64,000 nt of DNA, taken from contig NZ_JMLE01000020.1 in the NCBI RefSeq assembly GCF_000685965.1, forward strand, positions 1 to 64,000. The letters are read 5' to 3'. A program made the position numbers and the translations under genes. Within the stretch, counting starts at the first letter, position 1, and each line of letters starts with the position of its first letter. Source of the DNA: Arthrobacter sp. UNC362MFTsu5.1 (lineage in GTDB: Bacteria > Actinomycetota > Actinomycetes > Actinomycetales > Micrococcaceae). The notes beneath the pieces were generated by a model. It did not search any database. It saw only the letters and a list, made by a program, of their open reading frames with translations, and had not been told where the DNA came from. Below, piece by piece: positions 32,745 through 41,147 of this stretch.

Positions 32745-33878
32745 ATGAGATGGGACGCACAAGCACTCCGGCCGGCGCCTGCGGGCAACAACGCGGGCAA
32801 CAGCGCAGGCAACGCGTCAGCGGCCGCCCCAGCCGCTGACGCGTTGCTGCCGCTGGCCGGGCTTGTGCGTTCCGTCTCAACCCCCGAATTTGCCGGGGTC
32901 ACTTTCCATGAGGTCACCGCCAAATCGGTGCTCAACAAAGTGGCAGCCGGTTCGCGCATGCCCTTTGAATGGACCGTGAATCCCTACCGCGGCTGCAGCC
33001 ATGCCTGCGTCTATTGCTTTGCCCGCAAAAGCCACACCTATCTGGACTTTGACGCCGGCCTGGATTTCGACAGCCAGGTTGTGGTCAAGATCAACGCGGC
33101 CGATGTCCTGCGGAAGGAACTTGCCAAGCCGTCCTGGGGTCATCACCACGTGGCCCTGGGCACCAACACCGATCCGTACCAGCGCGCCGAGGGGCGCTAT
33201 CAGCTGATGCCCGGCATCATCCGCGCGCTGGCCGATTCGGGGACGCCGCTCTCCATCCTCACCAAGGGGACCCTGCTGGCCAGGGACATCCCGCTGCTGA
33301 AGCACGCCGCTGCCCAGGTGCCGGTCGGAATCGGTATTTCGCTGGCCATGACCGACGAACAGTTGTCGGAGGCCGTGGAGCCCGGAACGCCGGGTCCCAG
33401 GGCCCGGCTCAAGCTGGTCTCACGGCTGCGCGAAGCCGGCCTGCCGTGCGGCGTCATGGCCATGCCCATCCTGCCGTGGCTCTCCGACAGCGACGACGCC
33501 CTGGACTCACTCTTCGGTTCGCTCGCCGCGGCAGGCGCCACGGGTGTGACGGCCGGCGCCCTGTACCTCAAGCCGGGCACCCGCGAGTGGTTTATGCAAT
33601 GGATCGCCGCCCGCCATCCCGAACTGGCGGGCCGTTACCGCAGGCTGTACGGCACAGGATCCTACGCCTCCAAGGAGTACCGCGAATGGCTCGCGGGACG
33701 GATCCGCTACTTCAAGGCCCGGCACGGCTTTTCCGGTTCGCACGGCTTCAGCCACCGCGACCTGGCCCAGGACGCCAGGGACGAAGAAGCACAGTATCCC
33801 GCCGGCAGCATCCCCGAAGCCCGTACCGGGCCCGGCGCGAATTCCGGTGTGGAATCCGCACAGCCCACGCTTTTCTGA
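32745..33878 (+). CDS. Rv2578c-family radical SAM protein (SplB-like)
   Basis: 377-aa radical SAM enzyme: the cluster motif C-x3-C-x2-C is in YRGCSHACVYCFAR, followed by TYLDFDAGLDFDSQVVVK and ALGTNTDPYQRAEGRY, which closely recalls M. tuberculosis Rv2578c and, more distantly, spore photoproduct lyase. The substrate is unknown; a DNA-lesion role is suggested by family and by the LexA box just upstream. ATG 32745 (MRWDAQAL) sits 7 nt after a -10 hexamer; a start at 32709 would lie inside the promoter. Ends ...QPTLF as in homologues. Confidence 0.88.
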   Translation: MRWDAQALRPAPAGNNAGNSAGNASAAAPAADALLPLAGLVRSVSTPEFAGVTFHEVTAKSVLNKVAAGSRMPFEWTVNPYRGCSHACVYCFARKSHTYLDFDAGLDFDSQVVVKINAADVLRKELAKPSWGHHHVALGTNTDPYQRAEGRYQLMPGIIRALADSGTPLSILTKGTLLARDIPLLKHAAAQVPVGIGISLAMTDEQLSEAVEPGTPGPRARLKLVSRLREAGLPCGVMAMPILPWLSDSDDALDSLFGSLAAAGATGVTAGALYLKPGTREWFMQWIAARHPELAGRYRRLYGTGSYASKEYREWLAGRIRYFKARHGFSGSHGFSHRDLAQDARDEEAQYPAGSIPEARTGPGANSGVESAQPTLF

Positions 33879-33910
33879 CCCGGCATTCCATCCCTGCGGG
33901 TTAAACGCTT

Positions 33911-33947
33911 CCGGCTCCGGTTCTGCCATGGGCAGGGCCGGAGCCGG
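33911..33947. terminator. bidirectional hairpin between convergent genes
   Basis: Perfect arms CCGGCTCCGG / CCGGAGCCGG with an inner CTGCC...GGCAG stem, between the stops of the radical SAM gene (+) and metQ (-). Confidence 0.65.
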
Positions 33948-34003
33948 TGTGCGTGCCTGAGTGTCCGGGCCGGGGGCCGGAATGGCTGGCGGGCTGCTGC
34001 CGG

Positions 34004-34807
34004 TTAGCTGGCCGGGATGACCAGGCCCTTGAACTTCGTGTTGATGAAGTCCTTCATCTCCTGCGACGTCAGGATCTTGAAGAGCTTCTGCACGCGCGGG
34101 TCGTCCTTCATCTCTGCCTTGACCGCCAGGACGTTGTAGTACGCGCTGTCCTTGCCCTCCACGAGCAGCTGCTTGTCGGCGCTCAGCCCGGCGGGCAGGG
34201 CGAAGGCCAGCGTCACAATGGCGGCGTCCTTGTCATTGAGCGCCTGCGGAAGGCTGGCGTTCTCGATTTCGGTGAACGCCAGGTTCTTCGGGTTCGCCTT
34301 GACGTCCTTGAGCGTGATCGGGTTTTCGGTGACTTCAATGAGCCCCTTCGACGCCAGCAGCTTCAGCGCGCGGGACTCGTTGGTGGGATCGTTGGGGATC
34401 GCCACCGAGGCGCCGTCGGGAAGGGCCTCCAGGCTGGCGATGTCGTTGGAGTAAAGGGCCATCGGGGGCAGGTAGACCTTGCCGACGCTCACGAGGTTCT
34501 TGCCGGAAGCCTTGTTGTAGGTTTCCAGGAAGGTCGAATTCTGGAACAGGTTGGCGTCAATATCGCCGTCGCTTACAGCGGGGTTCGGCGTGTTGTAGTC
34601 GCTGAATTCCTTGTACTCCACCGTGAGGCCCTCCTTGGGGGCGAGCTCACGCTGGACATGCTTGAGCATGTCGCCGGCCGGCACGGCCAGGGCACCCACC
34701 TTGATGGTTTCGGCGGATCCGGCAGAGGTGCCGGCGCCGCAGGCAGACAGGGCGAGTATGGCGGCTACTCCGGTTGCGGCGGCTTTCAGGACGTGTGATC
34801 GGAACAT
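34004..34807 (-). CDS. metQ: MetQ/NlpA-family methionine-binding lipoprotein
   Basis: Substrate-binding component of a D/L-methionine importer. The signal peptide carries lipobox LSAC (Cys near residue 23), so it is membrane-anchored. NlpA-domain blocks: VEYKEFSDYNTPNPAVSDGDIDAN, SVAIPNDPTNESRALKLL, LAFALPAG. 267 aa. ATG 34807 with AAAGAG upstream; the longer frame overlaps metI and is not used. Third gene of metN-metI-metQ, 101 nt after the metI stop. Confidence 0.93.
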   Translation of the reverse strand: MFRSHVLKAAATGVAAILALSACGAGTSAGSAETIKVGALAVPAGDMLKHVQRELAPKEGLTVEYKEFSDYNTPNPAVSDGDIDANLFQNSTFLETYNKASGKNLVSVGKVYLPPMALYSNDIASLEALPDGASVAIPNDPTNESRALKLLASKGLIEVTENPITLKDVKANPKNLAFTEIENASLPQALNDKDAAIVTLAFALPAGLSADKQLLVEGKDSAYYNVLAVKAEMKDDPRVQKLFKILTSQEMKDFINTKFKGLVIPAS

Positions 34808-34908
34808 TGGAACTCTTTCGCGGAATGGATCATGAGGGGATGTTAAGTTGGGCGGGAAATGACGCAGGAGGGAGCACCGGCGCGTTCTTACGGCCGGATG
34901 ACGAGCCG

Positions 34909-35610
34909 CTAGCGGTGTGAGAGGCGGCGTGCGGCGAAGTTGCCGAGGGACTGGAAGACCTGCACCAGCAGGATCAGCAGGATCACCACACCGAACATGT
35001 ACTCGGGGCTGTAGCGCTGATAACCGTAGCGGAACGCAACGTCGCCGAGCCCGCCGCCGCCCACGGCACCCACCATGGCGGAGTATCCGATCAATCCAAC
35101 AACGGTGGTGGACAGCCCAAGCGCCAGGGCGGGAACGGCCTCGGCCACCATCACCCTGGTCAGGATGGTCCACCGGGTGGCGCCCAGCGATTCGGCGGCT
35201 TCGATCAGCCCCCGGGGAACTTCGCGGATGCCGATCTCCACGAGGCGGGCGAAGAACGGGATGCCGGCGATGGTGAGGGGCACGATCGCGGCTGTTGCGC
35301 CAATGAAGGAGCCCACCACCAGGCGGGTGAAGGGAATCAGCAGAATCATCAGGATGATGAACGGGATGGACCGGCCAATGTTCACTGCCACGTCCAGCAG
35401 GCGGTTGATGACCGTGCCGAGGATCCTGCTGCCGAACGGCTTGGCGAGGAGTCCGCCGGGCTCGGTGGTCACGAGGAGGACACCGGCGGCCAGGCCGAAC
35501 ACCACCGTGAACAGCAGACTGAAGCCCACGGTGTAGAACGTCTCGCCGGTGCCCTTGAGAATCGTCTCGAACAGGTCGCGCCAGAAGTACGGGTCGTCGC
35601 GGTCAATCAT
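34909..35610 (-). CDS. metI: methionine ABC transporter permease
   Basis: 233-aa integral membrane subunit with about five helices and the coupling-helix EAA loop (EAAESLGATRWTIL). SIPFIILMILLIPFTR and YSAMVGAVGGGGLGDVAFRYGYQRY are MetI hallmarks. ATG 35610 overlaps the metN stop by four bases (ATGA), so it is coupled. Confidence 0.94.
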   Translation of the reverse strand: MIDRDDPYFWRDLFETILKGTGETFYTVGFSLLFTVVFGLAAGVLLVTTEPGGLLAKPFGSRILGTVINRLLDVAVNIGRSIPFIILMILLIPFTRLVVGSFIGATAAIVPLTIAGIPFFARLVEIGIREVPRGLIEAAESLGATRWTILTRVMVAEAVPALALGLSTTVVGLIGYSAMVGAVGGGGLGDVAFRYGYQRYSPEYMFGVVILLILLVQVFQSLGNFAARRLSHR

Positions 35611-36587
35611 TTAACGACCTCCACAAAGAGTCCCTGGGCCCGAAGATCGGCCACTGCGGCGGCAACCGCCGATGGTTCGCCCGGCAGTTCCAGCCGGGTG
35701 CGGCCGGTCTGCCGGCCATGGATGGTTTCCACGGCCGCGCCGAGGATCCCGACGTCGATGCCGTGCCGGCGGGCCAGCCGCGCAATGACCGGACTGTCGG
35801 AGGTGGCTCCGGTGAAGGTGATTTCGATGATGGTGTTGTCCGTTTCCGGTATGTCGCCGAGCGGGAAGAGCGCATGGCCCAGCAAGGACTTCTCGGTGGT
35901 CAGCAACTGCTCCACGGGCCCCTGTTCCAGGATCCTGCCCTCGCTCATGACGGCGGCGGCGTCGCAGATGCGTTTGACCACGTCCATTTCGTGCGTGATG
36001 AGCAGCACCGTGAGGCCCATGTCCTTGCTGAGCTGCCTGATGAGGTCCAGGATCTGGGTGGTGGTTTCGGGGTCCAGCGCGGATGTTGCCTCGTCGCTGA
36101 GCAGAACGGATGGCTTGGAAGCCAGCGCACGGGCAATCCCGACCCGCTGCTTTTGACCGCCGGACAGCTGCGCCGGATACGCGGCCGCTTTTCCGTGGAG
36201 GCCCACCCGCTCGAGGATCTCCAAGGCCTGTGACCGCCTCGCGGCGCGCCCCGCTCCGGTAATTTCGAGGGACAGCTCCACGTTGGCCTGCACTGTCCGG
36301 CTGCTGAGCAGGTTGAAGTGCTGGAAGATCATGCCGATGTTGTGCCGGGCGCTGCGCAGCCCGGCACCGGTCAGGGACGTGACGTCGCGGCCATCCACCA
36401 CGATAGATCCCGAATCGGGGCGCTCCAGCGAATTGATGGTGCGGATCAGCGTGCTCTTGCCGGCACCGCTTTGCCCGACGACGCCGAAGATCTCACCGCG
36501 TCCGACTGCCAGCGAAACGTCGTCGAGCGCACGAACCGCCGTCTCACCGGAGCCGTAGCTCTTCGACACCCGTTCTACGGAAATCAT
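35607..36587 (-). CDS. metN: methionine ABC transporter ATP-binding protein
   Basis: 326-aa ATPase: Walker A GQSGAGKST, signature LSGGQKQR, Walker B VLLSDEATSALDP, H-loop LITHEMDVV, then a C-terminal NIL/ACT-like domain (about 245-326) which in MetN binds methionine and trans-inhibits transport. First gene of metNIQ. Its 158-bp leader carries overlapping hairpins (36625-36661) that may regulate expression. Confidence 0.95.
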   Translation of the reverse strand: MISVERVSKSYGSGETAVRALDDVSLAVGRGEIFGVVGQSGAGKSTLIRTINSLERPDSGSIVVDGRDVTSLTGAGLRSARHNIGMIFQHFNLLSSRTVQANVELSLEITGAGRAARRSQALEILERVGLHGKAAAYPAQLSGGQKQRVGIARALASKPSVLLSDEATSALDPETTTQILDLIRQLSKDMGLTVLLITHEMDVVKRICDAAAVMSEGRILEQGPVEQLLTTEKSLLGHALFPLGDIPETDNTIIEITFTGATSDSPVIARLARRHGIDVGILGAAVETIHGRQTGRTRLELPGEPSAVAAAVADLRAQGLFVEVVK

Positions 36588-36624
36588 GGGGCTCCCTGTG
36601 ATGGCTCAAATCCTCGCGGAACGA

Positions 36625-36661
36625 TTGTCCGCAAAAGCGGGTGCGGACAACGTCCGCACCC
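36625..36661 (-). promoter_or_regulatory. mutually exclusive hairpins / triple operator upstream of metN
   Basis: Minus strand order: GGGTGCGGAC (A), GTT, GTCCGCACCC (B), a short spacer, TGCGGACAA (C). A:B forms a perfect 10-bp stem with 3-nt loop. B:C forms a perfect 9-bp stem (TTGTCCGCA / TGCGGACAA) with an 8-nt loop. The two cannot coexist in RNA. As DNA, the same bases form two overlapping palindromes suitable for a repressor. It lies about 40-75 nt before metN and 85 nt after the Nudix stop, so a simple Nudix terminator is the dull alternative. Confidence 0.55.
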
Positions 36662-36745
36662 AACTTAAGAATTCTGCCAAGAAGCCATTGAAGGCGCCCA
36701 ATCCGAATTTATTCCGCAGAAACGGGTTTCAGCACTCGGATAATT

Positions 36746-37198
36746 TCACGAATCCAGCGGAACCCGCTCTGAACCGGCAACTGCAGCGAGCAGGGCCCGG
36801 ACAATCGGGAAATCCGCCGGGATCCAAGGAAGGGTGAGAGCTTCGCCACTTTCCGTCAAGCTGATCCAGCGCAGTTCGTCGTGGTCTTCCAGCGGGCGGG
36901 GTTCGCCGTCCGCGATCTCGGCAAACCAGACGCGCATGGTGGCCTTGGCATTGAGCGGCCAGCCGGAAGCGGACTCCGCCAGCAGCTCAGCGCCCAGCCG
37001 GACGCCAATGCCCAGTTCTTCCCTGAGCTCGCGGTGCAGGGCATCCTGGGCAGCTTCGAGCGGCTCCACCTTGCCGCCCGGGAACTCCCACATCCCGGCG
37101 AACTGCGGTGGCGCCGTCCGGCGGGCCACCAGGAGCCGGGCCGGGGCACTCAGGGAATCCACAACAGCTCCGCCAACTACATTGATGAGTCCAGTCAC
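36746..37198 (-). CDS. Nudix hydrolase (MutT-like)
   Basis: 150-aa Nudix protein with a complete box: GGKVEPLEAAQDALHRELRE followed by ELGI (G-x5-E-x7-RE-U-x-EE-x-GU). The N-terminal RLLVARRTAPPQFAGMWEFPG resembles 8-oxo-dGTP/CTP pyrophosphohydrolases of the MutT group; the exact substrate is unproven. GTG 37198 is preceded by TAGACT (37205-37210) with 6 nt between (leaderless). Upstream of metN on the same strand. Confidence 0.9.
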   Translation of the reverse strand: MTGLINVVGGAVVDSLSAPARLLVARRTAPPQFAGMWEFPGGKVEPLEAAQDALHRELREELGIGVRLGAELLAESASGWPLNAKATMRVWFAEIADGEPRPLEDHDELRWISLTESGEALTLPWIPADFPIVRALLAAVAGSERVPLDS

Positions 37199-37378
37199 CG
37201 CAACAGTCTATGGGGGACAATGGTGGTGGCCGGTTCCGCCGGCGTCGTCCCGGAACGGCAGTCACCCAGGAACCGGTGACCCGGAATACGGCCGCCTCCT
37301 CCAATGTTGCAGTAATCAGATTTTATGCTTCGCGCTGACTGAATCCCCGATGAACCAGAACTTTCGAAAAGCAGGCCA

Positions 37379-38590
37379 ATGACCTTCACGCCCACCCTCA
37401 GCCCCGTCAAGCCGAAGGCCGGACCCCGCAACGTCGCCTTGGCCATCGTGTCCCTCGCGATGGGCGGATTCGGCATCGGCGTCACCGAATTCACCATGAT
37501 GGGGCTGCTCAAGGAGGTGGAACAGGGCCTGAACATCGGTACTCCGGAAGCGGGCCACCTCATCTCGGCCTACGCGCTCGGTGTCGTGATCGGGGCGCCG
37601 CTCCTGGCAGCCGTCGGCGCCAAGCTTCCCCGCAAGCACCTCGCGCTGGGCCTCATGCTGTTCTTCAGCCTCGCTAATCTCACGTCATTCATCGCTCCGG
37701 ATTACGGCACCATGCTGGTGTCCCGGTTCGCGGCCGGATTGCCCCACGGAGCGTTCTTCGGCGTGGCGGCCGTCATTGCCGCTTCGCTGGTTGCACCGAC
37801 AAAGCGGGGCTGGGCGATTTCCATGGTGATGGCCGGCCTGACCATCTCAAACGTCATCGGCGTTCCCTTCGCCACCTGGCTGGGCCAGGCGTTCGGGTGG
37901 CGCCTGCTGTTCGTGCTTGTCGGTGTGATCGGGCTGGTGACACTTGCCATGCTCTGGAAGTTCGTCCCGTTCCAGGAAGCGCACCCGGATGCCAGCATCC
38001 GGCGGGAACTTGGCGCCTTGAAGCGGCTCCAGGTGTGGCTCGCCATCCTCATCGGCATCGTGGGTTTCGGCGGGTTCTTCGCCACCTACACCTACATCGC
38101 GCACACCATGACGTCCGTGGCGGGGATCCCGGCGTCGTTCCTCCCCCTGGTGGTGGCCCTCTACGGACTCGGCATGGTGGCCGGCAACATCGTGGGCGGC
38201 CGCATCGCGGACAAGTCGGTCATGGGCACCATCTATTGGGTGCTGCCAGGAATCGCCGCCGCCCTGGTGGTGTACGCCGTAGCTGTCCATTGGCCGTGGT
38301 CCGCTTTCGTGATGGTGTTTGTGGTGGGCGGTGCCGGCTCACTGCTGGTACCCGCCCTGCAGACCCGGCTGCTGGATGCCTCCCCCGACGCCCCGTCGCT
38401 GGCCTCCTCGCTGAACCACGCAGCCTTGAACGTCGCCAACGCGCTCGGCGCCTTCCTCGGCGGCCTGGTCATCGCCTGGGGCTGGGGCTACGTTGCACCG
38501 GCACTCGTCGGCGCCGTACTGGCCGTTCTTGGGCTTGGCGTTGCCGTCATCAGCGGCCTGCTGGAACGCAAAAGGCCACTGGTGTCCTAA
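37379..38590 (+). CDS. MFS transporter, AraJ/DHA1-like
   Basis: 403 aa, 12 predicted helices. The motif-A region after TM2 is degenerate (GAKLPRKHLALG). GFGIGVTEFTMMGLL in TM1 and LPHGAFFGVAAVIAASLV are typical of the AraJ/YdhP sugar-efflux-type DHA1 group (TEF motif). Substrate unknown, export likely. ATG 37379 with AGCAGG upstream. Divergent from the Nudix gene. Confidence 0.85.
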   Translation: MTFTPTLSPVKPKAGPRNVALAIVSLAMGGFGIGVTEFTMMGLLKEVEQGLNIGTPEAGHLISAYALGVVIGAPLLAAVGAKLPRKHLALGLMLFFSLANLTSFIAPDYGTMLVSRFAAGLPHGAFFGVAAVIAASLVAPTKRGWAISMVMAGLTISNVIGVPFATWLGQAFGWRLLFVLVGVIGLVTLAMLWKFVPFQEAHPDASIRRELGALKRLQVWLAILIGIVGFGGFFATYTYIAHTMTSVAGIPASFLPLVVALYGLGMVAGNIVGGRIADKSVMGTIYWVLPGIAAALVVYAVAVHWPWSAFVMVFVVGGAGSLLVPALQTRLLDASPDAPSLASSLNHAALNVANALGAFLGGLVIAWGWGYVAPALVGAVLAVLGLGVAVISGLLERKRPLVS

Positions 38591-38649
38591 CCTGCCCGGG
38601 CAGGGTTCGGTCCAGCGGCCCCGTGCGGGTGCAAACCCCGGAGTACGGA

Positions 38650-39567
38650 TCAGACGCTCGCGCGCACCAGGTCCGGTTCAAGGTAGATCACCCGTGCAAT
38701 GGGCACGGCCTCGCGGATGCGCTTTTCGGCGTCGTCGATGACCGTGGCGATCTCCGCTCCGGTGGCCGCGGCGCCGACGCTGATCTTGGCAGCGACCAAC
38801 AGTTCTTCCGGACCCAGGTGCATGGTCTTCAGGTGGATGATCCTGGTTCCGTCGGCCTCAAGCGCGGTGCTGATCCTGGCGACGTCCGCCTTGGTGGCGG
38901 ATTCCCCGAGCAGCAGCGACTTGGTTTCGAGGGCAAGGACGATGGCGATGGCAACCAGCAGGAAACCGATCATCGCCGTTCCCAGTGCGTCCCAGATGCC
39001 GTCGCCGGTGATCAGCGTCAGGCCCACGCCGAACAAAGCGAACACCAGGCCCAGCAGAGCCCCCAGGTCCTCCAACAGGATGACGGGGAGCTCCGGCTGC
39101 TTGGCGTTGCGGACGAAGTGCACCCAGCTCTGCTTGCCGCGGATGCGGTTTGACTCAGCAATTGCCGTCCGGAACGAGAAGGACTCAGCGACGATCGCAC
39201 CGATCAGCACGGCCAGCGGTACCCACCAGAAGTCGCCTTCGATGGCGTGCGGGTGCTGAATCTTCCCCCACGCCTCGTACAGTGCAAACAGGCCGCCCAC
39301 GCTGAACAGCACGATCGAGACGATGAACGCGTAGATGTAACGTTCGCGTCCGTAGCCAAAGGGGTGCTCGGGGCTCGCGGCACGCTGGGCCCGCTTGCCG
39401 CCCACCAGCAGGAGGACCTGGTTGCCGGAGTCGGCAACGGAGTGGATGGCCTCGGCCAGCATTGACGACGACAGCGTCAGGATGAACGCGACGAACTTCA
39501 GTACAGCGATGGTCAGGTTTGCAGCCAGAGCCGCGACGATCGCCTTGGTACCGCCATTTGCAGCCAA
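38650..39567 (-). CDS. cation diffusion facilitator transporter
   Basis: 305-aa CDF-family metal/proton antiporter with six helices and a C-terminal cytoplasmic domain. The TM2 metal site HSVAD (in AEAIHSVADSGNQ) is intact, but the TM5 site reads LLEDLGALLG, i.e. E/D in place of the usual HxxxD. This ZnT9-like arrangement makes the transported metal uncertain. It starts at TTG 39567 with GAGGTG about 10 nt upstream; no ATG/GTG alternative is close. Convergent with the MFS gene. Confidence 0.88.
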   Translation of the reverse strand: MAANGGTKAIVAALAANLTIAVLKFVAFILTLSSSMLAEAIHSVADSGNQVLLLVGGKRAQRAASPEHPFGYGRERYIYAFIVSIVLFSVGGLFALYEAWGKIQHPHAIEGDFWWVPLAVLIGAIVAESFSFRTAIAESNRIRGKQSWVHFVRNAKQPELPVILLEDLGALLGLVFALFGVGLTLITGDGIWDALGTAMIGFLLVAIAIVLALETKSLLLGESATKADVARISTALEADGTRIIHLKTMHLGPEELLVAAKISVGAAATGAEIATVIDDAEKRIREAVPIARVIYLEPDLVRASV

Positions 39568-39750
39568 GTGAGCTTCACCTCTTCAGGGATTGCCGGAAAA
39601 TTGCAGGTGCGATCACCGCGCAATGCTGATGCCCGCAAGGATCACGGTACCTGCCCGCCGCTCCCGGACACACCACGGGTCACAGCGGACGACACCAAAA
39701 ACATTGAAAATAAGCCTGCTGACAAGGAAACACACCTGTGTTAGCTTGAA

Positions 39751-39786
39751 CATAATCGGGACCCGTAGTGAGTTCCGACGATTATG
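39751..39786. repeat. inverted repeat in the glsB 5' region
   Basis: CATAATCG (39751-39758) and CGATTATG (39779-39786) are perfect complements across 20 bp, ending just before the Shine-Dalgarno of the GlsB gene. It could be an operator or a 5'-UTR stem. Confidence 0.5.
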
Positions 39787-39797
39787 TAGGAGGAGAC

Positions 39798-40064
39798 ATG
39801 GGCTTTCTTGGCTGGATCATTCTCGGACTCATTGTAGGAGCAATCGTCAAGGCAATCATGCCTGGTAAGGTCGGCGGCGGCTGGGTCACCAGCCTCGTGC
39901 TTGGTGTCGTCGGCGCCATCGTCGGCGGCTGGATCGGCGACCTGTTGTTCGGCGGCGGCAAAATGGAATTCTGGAACCTCGGTTCCTGGCTTCTCGCCAT
40001 CGTCGGCGGCCTTGTAGTAGCCGGCATCTACGGCTTCATCACCGGCCGCAGCAAGACCTCATAA
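39798..40064 (+). CDS. GlsB/YeaQ/YmgE-family stress membrane protein
   Basis: 88-aa transglycosylase-associated-type protein: three Gly-rich helices (GWIILGLIVGAIVKAI; SLVLGVVGAIVGGWIGDLL; WLLAIVGGLVVAGIYGFI) are the whole protein. Members are stress-induced in many bacteria; the molecular role is unknown. ATG 39798 has a very strong GGAGGAG 2 nt upstream. It is monocistronic, flanked by an inverted repeat upstream and a hairpin downstream. Confidence 0.9.
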   Translation: MGFLGWIILGLIVGAIVKAIMPGKVGGGWVTSLVLGVVGAIVGGWIGDLLFGGGKMEFWNLGSWLLAIVGGLVVAGIYGFITGRSKTS

Positions 40065-40117
40065 ATTCACCCACCACCACTGAGGGCACCAGGTGCCTGA
40101 CAGTGAGGAGTACGACG

Positions 40118-40145
40118 GCGGGGCCCACCGGAAGGCGGGCCCCGC
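40118..40145. terminator. bidirectional terminator between glsB and the SpoU gene
   Basis: GCGGGGCCC / GGGCCCCGC perfect 9-bp arms with 10-nt loop, then TGTTGCGTT on the + strand. It sits between convergent stops at 40064 and 40204. Confidence 0.7.
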
Positions 40146-40203
40146 TGTTGCGTTAAGGCCGTTTTTCGTTGAAGCCGGGTTCTGCCCAGCCGCGTACGGG
40201 CGT

Positions 40204-41100
40204 TCAGGCCCGCTTCTGCGAACGCGCACTCGCGTAGAGGCACACCGTTGCCGCCGTGCCGACGTTCAGGCTTTCCGCGGCCCCGTAGACCGGTACCGCC
40301 ACCCGGTGGTCCGCCAGTGCGAGTTCAGCCTCGGTCAGCCCCTGTGCCTCGTTGCCGAACAACCATGCCGTGGGCCGCTCCAGCTCGTACACGGAGGCTG
40401 TGCCGGAGGCACCCAGCCTCCGTGCCGCGTTTTCATCCTGGAGCTGGTCAAGGTCAAGCTGGCCGTATCCGTCGGCGGCCAGGATGCCGATGCCGCGTTC
40501 GCGGCAGGCGGCGGCCAGGTCGGCAAGGTCCGTTCCCAGCACCACGGGGAGATGGAACAGGGAGCCCGCGGTGGAGCGGACGGCCTTGGGGTTGTATATG
40601 TCCACGCTGGAGGCTGTCAGGACGACGGCGTCGGCTCCGGCGGCGTCAGCTGCCCGCAGCACGGTGCCCGCATTTCCGGGGTCCCGCACCTGGCACAGCA
40701 CGGCGATAAGCCGTGGACCGGCGTCGAGCACTGCGTTGAGGTCCACATCCACAAAGGCGCAGACGGCGATGATGCCCTGGGGATTGACGGTGTCCGCCAT
40801 CGCGGCAAGCACCTCGTCGGTAGCGAGCCGGGCATTGACGCCCTCGGCGAGTTCATCAAACTCGGGATAGCGGTCCAGGCAGCTCTCGCTGGCGAACACT
40901 TCGTGGACCACGCCCGGCTCCCCCGCGGCAGTCCTCTTCCGGTGGAGCACCAGGGCCTCCCGGACCGCCTGCGGGCCCTCGGCCAGGAACTGCCCGCGCT
41001 TTAAACGGGCCGGGCGCCCTGCAAGCTTTGCCACATCCCTCACCCGATCAGCTCGGGGGTTGGAGAGTGGAAAGTCTTGCGGGCGCCCGGTTTCGTTCAT
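40204..41100 (-). CDS. TrmH/SpoU-family rRNA or tRNA 2'-O-methyltransferase
   Basis: 298-aa SPOUT methyltransferase: an N-terminal substrate-binding domain, then motif 1 (NPKAVRSTAGSLFHLPVV), motif 2 (WLFGNEAQGL) and motif 3 (VPVYGAAESLNVGTAATV), which form the trefoil knot and SAM site. Closest to the 23S rRNA 2'-O-methyltransferase group often found next to infC-rpmI-rplT-pheS in actinobacteria. It lies 47 nt downstream of rplT on the same strand, consistent with membership in that translation operon. Confidence 0.9.
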   Translation of the reverse strand: MNETGRPQDFPLSNPRADRVRDVAKLAGRPARLKRGQFLAEGPQAVREALVLHRKRTAAGEPGVVHEVFASESCLDRYPEFDELAEGVNARLATDEVLAAMADTVNPQGIIAVCAFVDVDLNAVLDAGPRLIAVLCQVRDPGNAGTVLRAADAAGADAVVLTASSVDIYNPKAVRSTAGSLFHLPVVLGTDLADLAAACRERGIGILAADGYGQLDLDQLQDENAARRLGASGTASVYELERPTAWLFGNEAQGLTEAELALADHRVAVPVYGAAESLNVGTAATVCLYASARSQKRA

Positions 41101-41147
41101 ATAAGAACTTTAGTGGCTATTGCCACCGGTCCCTGAACTGCGGAATG

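Noticed and set aside
36588..36745. SAM-I, SAM-II or SAM-IV riboswitch upstream of metN
   Set aside because: None of the conserved cores could be recognised; only the hairpin array is visible.
38591..38604. CCTGCCCGGGCAGG palindrome between the MFS and CDF genes
   Set aside because: A perfect 14-bp palindrome without a loop or T-tract; probably part of a terminator region, with too little evidence to call a site.
39735..39775. SigB-like promoter (GTTA...GGGAC) before the GlsB gene
   Set aside because: The spacing (13 bp) and the -10 are poor matches; a stress-sigma assignment from this would be guesswork.
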